Part shown: positions 6,470-11,179 of the stretch, piece after piece
How positions within the stretch are numbered: the first letter of the stretch is position 1
Layout of the letters: every line of letters begins with the position of its first letter
Assembly (NCBI GenBank): GCA_034666705.1
Contig: JAXDLH010000414.1
Location: forward strand, 1 to 11,179
Reading direction: 5' to 3'
DNA: 11,179 bases
Source of the DNA: JAXDLH01 sp034666705
GTDB taxonomy: Bacteria > Chloroflexota > UBA6077 > SHYK01
Made by a program: the position numbers and the translations under genes
Notes under the pieces: model-generated
Seen by the model: only the letters and a program-made list of their open reading frames with translations
Databases searched by the model: none
Told to the model about the DNA's origin: nothing

Positions 6470-6931
6470 GTGGACACGTTGCTGGACATTCTCGGGCGAA
6501 TCTCTCCAGGGCATCTGATTGAAGAGCCGCGCCCGGTCATCAGCGGCGTGTATCTCATACTCGCCGCGATCTTCGTCGTTGTCGCCGTGGTCGCGGGCAT
6601 CCTGTATCTGCGACCGAACCTCATCACGCGGGAGAACCGGCTGCTTCGCCGCATCGTTCGGGTGTATACGGCGTGGTACTTCTGGCTCGGATTTATCGGC
6701 GTCGGTCTTATCGGGCTCCGCTATCTGACGATTCCGCTCTTCTCGAAGCGCATCTGGACTGTCCTGGACGTGCTGGCGCTCCTCGCCGTTACAGGGCACA
6801 TCGTCTACTACTACAAGCGCACCTATCAAGACGATCTCGAGGACTTCCTCGAAGCCGAGCGCCGCCGCCGCTTCATGCCCCAGCCACGGCGTCCCGTCGG
6901 TGCCCGCCGCCGTACCCCGCGCAAGCGGTAG
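6470..6931 (+). CDS. Small three-helix membrane protein of unknown function
   Basis: I do not recognise a named family. From GTG 6470 it has 153 residues, with three hydrophobic helices at about 24-47, 67-90 and 96-116. Basic residues after helix 1 (RPNLITRENRLLRRIVR) and an Arg-rich tail (from about 131) suggest that loop and the C-terminus are cytoplasmic and the N-terminus outside. There is no signal peptide, catalytic motif or cysteine. GTG 6470 is chosen because GGAGG at 6460-6464 lies 5 nt upstream; in-frame ATG 6392 and 6422 would start inside the palindrome without a ribosome binding site. It is divergent from ybeY and 155 nt ahead of dnaJ, whose own promoter suggests separate transcription. 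No terminator hairpin is seen after its stop. Confidence 0.75.
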   Translation: MDTLLDILGRISPGHLIEEPRPVISGVYLILAAIFVVVAVVAGILYLRPNLITRENRLLRRIVRVYTAWYFWLGFIGVGLIGLRYLTIPLFSKRIWTVLDVLALLAVTGHIVYYYKRTYQDDLEDFLEAERRRRFMPQPRRPVGARRRTPRKR

Positions 6932-7001
6932 CTCCCTCGCCGACACTCTCCAGCCCCCTGCTGCACTGTGGGCCAAGGTGGAATAATCGTCTGTCTTCAA
7001 C

Positions 7002-7031
7002 CTTGACAATATGACTGTCAAGTTTTAAGAT
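7002..7031 (+). promoter_or_regulatory. HAIR-like HspR operator merged with the dnaJ-hspR-clpB promoter
   Basis: CTTGACA at 7002-7008, a 7-nt spacer and TGTCAAG at 7016-7022 form a perfect inverted repeat. The known HspR operator (HAIR) is CTTGAGT-N7-ACTCAAG: same spacing, same CTTGA/TCAAG outer parts, different inner two bases. The left arm contains TTGACA (7003-7008), a perfect -35 box; TAAGAT at 7026-7031 follows after 17 bp as -10. HspR bound here would cover the promoter. The hspR gene itself lies in the operon, so autorepression released by heat is the natural reading (inference). Confidence 0.78.
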
Positions 7032-7086
7032 GATGATGCTAATATAGGCGACGAGGAGTAGTGGCCTCGTCGCGAGGTGAACCACC

Positions 7087-8034
7087 ATGGCCGCGAGGCG
7101 CGACTACTATGAGATTCTGGGCGTGAAGCGCGGCGCTTCCGAGAAGGAGATTCGGCAGGCGTACCGCAAGCTCGCCCGCCAACTGCACCCGGACGTCAAC
7201 CCGAACGACAAGGCGTCCGAGACACGCTTCAAAGAGGTGTCTGAGGCGTATGAGGTGCTCTCCGATAAGGAGAAACGCGAGAAGTACGACCGCTACGGGC
7301 ACGATTGGCAGCAGGCCGAAGCCGCGCGGGCGCATGCGGGCGCGAATGGTCGAGGCCGGGCGCAGGGCTACACCGATTTCTCGAACATCGAGGACCTCTT
7401 CGGCGATAGCGTCGGCGGTGGCGCATTCGGCGATTTGTTCGGGCGCAGTGCGGGCCGCGGTGGACGCGGCCGGGGCGGCCTGGAGAACGTGCCGGGCCAG
7501 GATTACGAGCAGCCGATAGCGATCTCCCTCGAGGAAGCGTTTGGCGGCACGACGCGCACGATATCCATGGCGACCGGGGACGGGCCGCCGCGGCGCATCG
7601 AGGTGCGGATCCCCCCAGGGGTGCGTGAGGGGTCCCGCGTGCGTGTCGCCAACGAGGGCGCTCCGGGCCCGTTCGGCGGGCCCAAGGGTGATCTTTACCT
7701 CGTCGTCTCGGTTGAGCCGCATCGCGCGTTCGAGCGGGAGGGCGACGATCTGATCGTCAAGGTGCCCGTGCCGCTGCACGTCGCGGTGCTCGGTGGCGAA
7801 GTCGAGGTGCCGACCTTGAAGGGAACCAAGCTCGCGCTGCGCATCCCACCGGAGACGCAGAACGGCCGGCGCATTCGGCTGAAGGGTCAGGGGATGCCCC
7901 ATCTGGGCTCGGGTGAGCGCGGCGACCTTTACGCCGAGGTCTCGGTCGTGTTGCCGACTCATCTGAGCGATGAGGAGCGCCAGCTCTTCGAGCGCCTGGC
8001 AGAGCTGCGAAGCGGTGTGGGCGTGGGGAGATAG
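7087..8034 (+). CDS. dnaJ: DnaJ/CbpA-type co-chaperone without zinc finger
   Basis: A 315-residue J-domain protein that stimulates the DnaK ATPase and delivers unfolded substrates. The J domain (about 5-70) has the essential HPD at 34-36. A Gly/Phe/Arg-rich region follows (about 86-135: FGDLFGRSAGRGGRGRGG). Two beta-rich substrate-binding domains run from about 138 to 290 (PIAISLEEAFGG, IEVRIPPGVREGSRVRVANEG, DLYLVV). The CxxCxGxG zinc repeats are absent, which makes it a type II (CbpA-like) protein. The start ATG 7087 has GAGGTGA about 7 nt upstream. hspR follows after only 3 nt and clpB completes the set, so the role is heat-induced refolding with DnaK, which is encoded elsewhere. Confidence 0.93.
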   Translation: MAARRDYYEILGVKRGASEKEIRQAYRKLARQLHPDVNPNDKASETRFKEVSEAYEVLSDKEKREKYDRYGHDWQQAEAARAHAGANGRGRAQGYTDFSNIEDLFGDSVGGGAFGDLFGRSAGRGGRGRGGLENVPGQDYEQPIAISLEEAFGGTTRTISMATGDGPPRRIEVRIPPGVREGSRVRVANEGAPGPFGGPKGDLYLVVSVEPHRAFEREGDDLIVKVPVPLHVAVLGGEVEVPTLKGTKLALRIPPETQNGRRIRLKGQGMPHLGSGERGDLYAEVSVVLPTHLSDEERQLFERLAELRSGVGVGR

Positions 8035-8037
8035 GCG

Positions 8038-8388
8038 ATGATGGAATTTCGAGGCGAGATTAACGAAGCAACCGGCTACTTTGCGATCAGCGCGGCGGCG
8101 CGGTTGCTGGGCGTGCACGCCCAGACGCTTCGCGCCTATGAGCGTCAGGGTTTGATCACCCCATCGCGCTCGAAGGGCCGGATCCGGCTCTACTCGGTCG
8201 AGGACATTCGCCGTGCGCAGCTCGTCCGCCGCCTGATTGAAGACCTTGGCGTCAACCTCGCCGGGGTTGAGGTGATCATCCGGCTGACCGAGCGCATTCG
8301 GTTGCTCGAGGAACAGCTCGCGCAGACGCAGGAGCAGCTCCAGCGGCTGCAACGCACGGCCCCGAACGGCACGCGGGCCAGAAATTAA
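8038..8388 (+). CDS. hspR: MerR-family heat-shock repressor HspR
   Basis: A 116-residue DNA-binding repressor of chaperone genes. The N-terminal winged helix-turn-helix (about 14-75) reads ISAAARLLGVHAQTLRAYERQGLITPSRSKGRIRLYS, as in MerR proteins and close to HspR. GVNLAGVEVIIRL at 71-83 is a strong HspR trait. A short coiled coil (about 84-106) gives the dimer. There is no cysteine metal site, in line with HspR rather than a metal-sensing MerR. In studied actinobacteria HspR binds HAIR sites and needs DnaK as co-repressor; here its location after dnaJ and a HAIR-like site at 7002-7022 fit autoregulation. GGGGAG at 8025-8030 serves the first of two adjacent ATGs. Confidence 0.92.
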   Translation: MMEFRGEINEATGYFAISAAARLLGVHAQTLRAYERQGLITPSRSKGRIRLYSVEDIRRAQLVRRLIEDLGVNLAGVEVIIRLTERIRLLEEQLAQTQEQLQRLQRTAPNGTRARN

Positions 8389-8396
8389 CCACGCAG

Positions 8397-8414
8397 GCAC
8401 GGCGCTCGCCGTGC
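8397..8414 (+). other. Hairpin between hspR and clpB
   Basis: GCACGGCG at 8397-8404 and CGCCGTGC at 8407-8414 form a perfect inverted repeat with 2 nt between (a 4-nt loop if the last pair opens). No T tract follows, so it is not a typical terminator. It sits in the 78-nt gap ahead of clpB and could tune read-through, RNA stability or clpB translation. The rest of this gap has no promoter or HAIR site that I can see. Confidence 0.4.
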
Positions 8415-8466
8415 ATCACCGCCTCGCGCAGCTCATACGAGAACGGCGGGGCGAGGGGAGAACACA

Positions 8467-11097
8467 ATGGACATTCAACGATTCACTGAGCGTGGGCAGG
8501 AAGCGCTCGTCAGCGCGCAGCGACTCGCCGAGTCACGCTCGCACCAACAGGTGGAGCCGGAGCACCTGCTCCACGTGCTGCTGACGGTGCCGGACAGCGT
8601 GCCGGCCGAGGTCGTGCGCAAGGCCGGCGGCCAGCCGGCAACGCTCGCCGCTGAGGTCGAGCGGGAGTTGGACCGCATTCCGAAGGTGTATGGCGGCGGC
8701 CAGAACTATCTGTCGCAGCGGATGCGGACGTTGCTCACGAATGCGGAGGCGGAGGCCTCGCGTCTCAAGGACGACTACATCTCGACGGAGCATCTCCTGC
8801 TCGCCATGGCCGAGGAGGGTGACGCTGGGGCCGCAGGGAGAATCCTCCGCGCGAACGGCCTGACGAAGGATGCCGTTCTCAAGGCCCTCACCCAGATCAG
8901 GGGCAACCAGCGTGTGACGAGCCAGAACCCTGAGGCGACCTATCAGTCGCTCGAGCGTTACGGCCGTGACCTCACCGAGCAGGCACGCAAGGGCAAGCTC
9001 GACCCGGTGATCGGTCGCGACGAGGAGGTTCGCCGCGTCATTCAGGTGCTGAGCCGCCGCACGAAGAACAACCCGGTGCTCATCGGCGAGCCGGGTGTCG
9101 GCAAGACCGCCATTGTCGAGGGACTCGCGCAGCGCATCGTGCGTGGCGATGTGCCGGAGGGCTTGAAAGACAAGCGCCTCGTCTCGCTCGACTTCGGCGC
9201 GATGGTCGCCGGCGCCAAATATCGCGGCGAGTTCGAGGAGCGCTTGAAGGCCGTGCTCAAGGAGATCCAGGAGTCTGAAGGACAGATCATCTGCTTCATC
9301 GACGAGCTCCATACGGTGGTTGGCGCCGGCGCAGCCGAAGGCTCGATGGATGCTTCCAACATGTTGAAGCCGATGCTGGCGCGCGGTGAGCTGCGGTGCA
9401 TCGGCGCCACGACGCTCGACGAGTACCGCAAGCACGTCGAGAAGGACCCGGCGCTCGAGCGGCGCTTCCAGCCCGTGCTGGTTGACGAGCCGACCGTCGA
9501 GGATACGATCAGCATCCTGCGTGGCCTGCGCGAGCGGTATGAGCTGCACCATGGCGTGAAGATCAAGGACTCAGCGCTCGTCGCGGCCGCGGTGCTCTCC
9601 CATCGCTACATCGCCGATCGGTTCCTGCCAGATAAAGCGATCGACCTGGTCGACGAGGCTGCCAGCAAGCTCCGTATGGAGATCGACACGGTGCCGGCCG
9701 AGCTCGACGAGGTCGAGCGGCGCATCATGCAGCTCGAGATCGAGCGCGAGGCGCTGCGGAAGGAGACCGACAAGTCGTCCCGCGAGCGGCTGGAGCGGCT
9801 GGAGAAGGAGCTCTCCGACCTGAAGGAGAAGGCTGGTGGGGTACGGAGTCGCTGGGAGCGGGAGAAGGGCGCGGTCGACTCGGTGCGCGGGATCCGGGAG
9901 CAGATCGAGCAGACCCGCGTCGAGATCGAGAACGCTGAGCGGCACGCGGACTACAGCAAGGCTGCGGAGCTGAAGTACGGCAAGCTGGTGGCGCTGGAGC
10001 GCGAGCTGGCTGAGGCCGAGGCGGCGCTCGCCGACGGCCACACCGACGGGGCGCTCATGAATGAGCAGGTGACCGAGGAGGATATCGCCGAGGTCGTGAG
10101 CCGCTGGACGCACATCCCGGTGACGCGGCTGCTGGAGGGTGAGATCCAGAAGCTGCTCAAGATGGAGGAGCGCCTGCATGAGCGAGTGGTGGGCCAGGAA
10201 GAGGCCGTGGTAGCCGTTTCGAATGCGATCCGGCGCGCCAGGGCTGGCTTGCAGGACCCGAACCGTCCACTGGGCACCTTCCTGTTCCTCGGCCCCACCG
10301 GCGTTGGCAAGACGGAGATGGCGCGCACGCTCGCCGAGCTCCTGTTCGACGACGAGCAGGCCATGATCCGGATCGACATGTCGGAGTACCAGGAGAAGCA
10401 CACGGTATCGCGCCTGATGGGTGCACCGCCCGGCTACGTCGGTTACGACGAAGCTGGCCAGCTCACCGAGGCAGTGCGGCGCCGGCCGTACGCGGTCGTG
10501 CTGTTCGACGAGGTCGAGAAGGGCCACCCGGACGTCCTGAACGTACTGCTGCAGATCATGGATGATGGCCGCTTGACGGACTCGCAGGGGCGCACGGTGG
10601 ACTTCCGCAACACCGTGGTCATTATGACGAGCAACGTGGGCAGTCAGGCGCTTGCAGGTGCGGGCGCGCGGGAGTTCGACGCGCTGAAGAACGCGGCGCT
10701 CGAGGCGGTGCGGCTGCACTTCCGGCCCGAGTTCCTGAACCGCATCGACGAGATCGTGGTATTCCATGCGCTCACTCAGGAGCAGCTGCGCACGATCGTC
10801 GACATCCAGCTCGGCAACGTGCGGAAGCGGCTTGCGGACCGCAAGCTCGATCTGGTGGTCAGCGACGCAGCCAAGGATCTATTGGCCGAAGCCGGATTCG
10901 ACCCGGTGTACGGCGCGCGGCCGCTGCGCCGTACGATCCAGCGCATGCTGCTCGATCCGCTAGCCCAGCGCGTGCTGAGCGGCGAGTTCCACGAGGGCGA
11001 GCGCATCCGGGTCGATGCGGCACACGGCGAGTTGGTACTGCGTGCCGAGCCCATGACTGCGGTGGAGGAGCCAACGCCCGCCGGCGCGGCGGCGTGA
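8467..11097 (+). CDS. clpB: ATP-dependent disaggregase ClpB
   Basis: An 876-residue Hsp100 hexamer that threads aggregated proteins through its pore together with DnaK/DnaJ. Domains in order: N domain (about 1-145, two Clp repeats); AAA-1 with Walker A GEPGVGKT 207-214, pore loop KYRGEF near Y252, Walker B IICFIDE 274-280 and Arg fingers R332/R333; coiled-coil middle domain (about 405-525) typical of ClpB and absent from ClpA; AAA-2 with Walker A GPTGVGKT 609-616, pore loop GYVG 656-659, Walker B VVLFDE 677-682, Arg finger R759 in FLNRIDE and sensor 2 GARPLRR 816-822. There is no ClpP-binding IGF/L loop that I can see. Length is normal for ClpB. GAGGGGAG at 8453-8460 precedes ATG 8467. It is probably transcribed with dnaJ-hspR from the HAIR-like promoter. 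Confidence 0.97.
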   Translation: MDIQRFTERGQEALVSAQRLAESRSHQQVEPEHLLHVLLTVPDSVPAEVVRKAGGQPATLAAEVERELDRIPKVYGGGQNYLSQRMRTLLTNAEAEASRLKDDYISTEHLLLAMAEEGDAGAAGRILRANGLTKDAVLKALTQIRGNQRVTSQNPEATYQSLERYGRDLTEQARKGKLDPVIGRDEEVRRVIQVLSRRTKNNPVLIGEPGVGKTAIVEGLAQRIVRGDVPEGLKDKRLVSLDFGAMVAGAKYRGEFEERLKAVLKEIQESEGQIICFIDELHTVVGAGAAEGSMDASNMLKPMLARGELRCIGATTLDEYRKHVEKDPALERRFQPVLVDEPTVEDTISILRGLRERYELHHGVKIKDSALVAAAVLSHRYIADRFLPDKAIDLVDEAASKLRMEIDTVPAELDEVERRIMQLEIEREALRKETDKSSRERLERLEKELSDLKEKAGGVRSRWEREKGAVDSVRGIREQIEQTRVEIENAERHADYSKAAELKYGKLVALERELAEAEAALADGHTDGALMNEQVTEEDIAEVVSRWTHIPVTRLLEGEIQKLLKMEERLHERVVGQEEAVVAVSNAIRRARAGLQDPNRPLGTFLFLGPTGVGKTEMARTLAELLFDDEQAMIRIDMSEYQEKHTVSRLMGAPPGYVGYDEAGQLTEAVRRRPYAVVLFDEVEKGHPDVLNVLLQIMDDGRLTDSQGRTVDFRNTVVIMTSNVGSQALAGAGAREFDALKNAALEAVRLHFRPEFLNRIDEIVVFHALTQEQLRTIVDIQLGNVRKRLADRKLDLVVSDAAKDLLAEAGFDPVYGARPLRRTIQRMLLDPLAQRVLSGEFHEGERIRVDAAHGELVLRAEPMTAVEEPTPAGAAA

Positions 11098-11157
11098 TCA
11101 GCCGGGGGTAGGCGGGACCGCCGCCCATCGCCAGGGAGCGACAATGCAGGAGGCCCG

Positions 11158-11179
11158 CCCCGGGGATAACCCCGGGGGG
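11158..11179. terminator. GC-rich hairpin after clpB, cut by the window end
   Basis: CCCCGGGG at 11158-11165 pairs with 11170-11177 around an ATAA loop. The preceding GGAGGCCCGCC also occurs at 10-20 in the terminator hairpin at the left end, so a longer stem continuing past the window is likely. It is probably the terminator of the dnaJ-hspR-clpB operon. The rest of 11098-11157 holds only a small GGCGG/CCGCC inverted repeat near 11111-11122. Confidence 0.45.

Noticed and set aside
7665..7683. GGGCCCG/CGGGCCC hairpin with TTCGG loop within dnaJ
   Set aside because: It encodes the GPFGGP stretch in a normal substrate-binding domain; GC-rich Gly/Pro codons explain the symmetry.
9571..10767. 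398-residue minus-strand frame opposite clpB
   Set aside because: Leu/His/Arg-rich composition typical of the antisense of a GC-rich gene; clpB is certain.
11144..11179. ATG at 11144 with AGGGAG upstream as the start of a next gene
   Set aside because: Only 12 codons remain and they run through the CCCCGGGG hairpin, which fits a terminator better; cannot be decided without sequence past the end.

Overview
This is a GC-rich bacterial window of mostly housekeeping genes. The content suggests a Chloroflexota-like bacterium, perhaps near Thermomicrobia: HspR-type heat-shock control, a zinc-finger-less DnaJ, a fused ChlI/ChlD-type chelatase, and many GTG starts. That placement is inference from gene content and style, since no marker gene here settles it. 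I see no tRNA, rRNA, CRISPR array, insertion sequence or integrase.

Positions 1-3928 and on to 4935 (+ strand). A terminator hairpin of an upstream gene (11-34) is followed by a likely four-gene operon. It encodes a fused AAA+/von Willebrand A metal-chelatase subunit (148-2133), FabF (2172-3419), a biotin carboxyl carrier protein (3416-3928) and FabH (3925-4935). The last three genes are joined by GTGA stop/start overlaps with no clear ribosome binding site, so they are probably translationally coupled. FabH begins fatty-acid chains, FabF extends them, and the biotinyl protein carries CO2 for malonyl-CoA synthesis. The chelatase upstream is an odd companion.

Positions 4922-6314 (- strand). 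A ybeY-dgkA pair is read towards fabH. YbeY matures rRNA and here carries a disordered N-terminal extension of about 170 residues with an RGG-like patch. DgkA (undecaprenol/diacylglycerol kinase) is recognisable over its whole length, but its frame has no ATG, GTG or TTG start before an internal Met. The dgkA and fabH 3' ends overlap by 14 bp.

Positions 6315-6469. The divergent intergenic region holds a 36-nt, almost perfect palindrome lying between a TATAAT box for ybeY and a TATCAT box for a small three-helix membrane protein (6470-6931).

Positions 6932-11097 (+ strand). A heat-shock operon dnaJ-hspR-clpB follows a promoter whose TTGACA -35 box lies inside a perfect 7-N7-7 inverted repeat. 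That repeat resembles the HspR operator HAIR. HspR encoded in the operon probably represses it, and DnaJ and ClpB act together in protein disaggregation. dnaK is not in the window. Positions 11098-11179 hold a GC-rich hairpin cut by the window end.

I do not see a clearly new multi-gene system. The items most worth a second look are the divergent palindrome, the variant HAIR/promoter, the start-less dgkA, the RGG-extended YbeY, and the 24-nt palindrome inside the chelatase gene.
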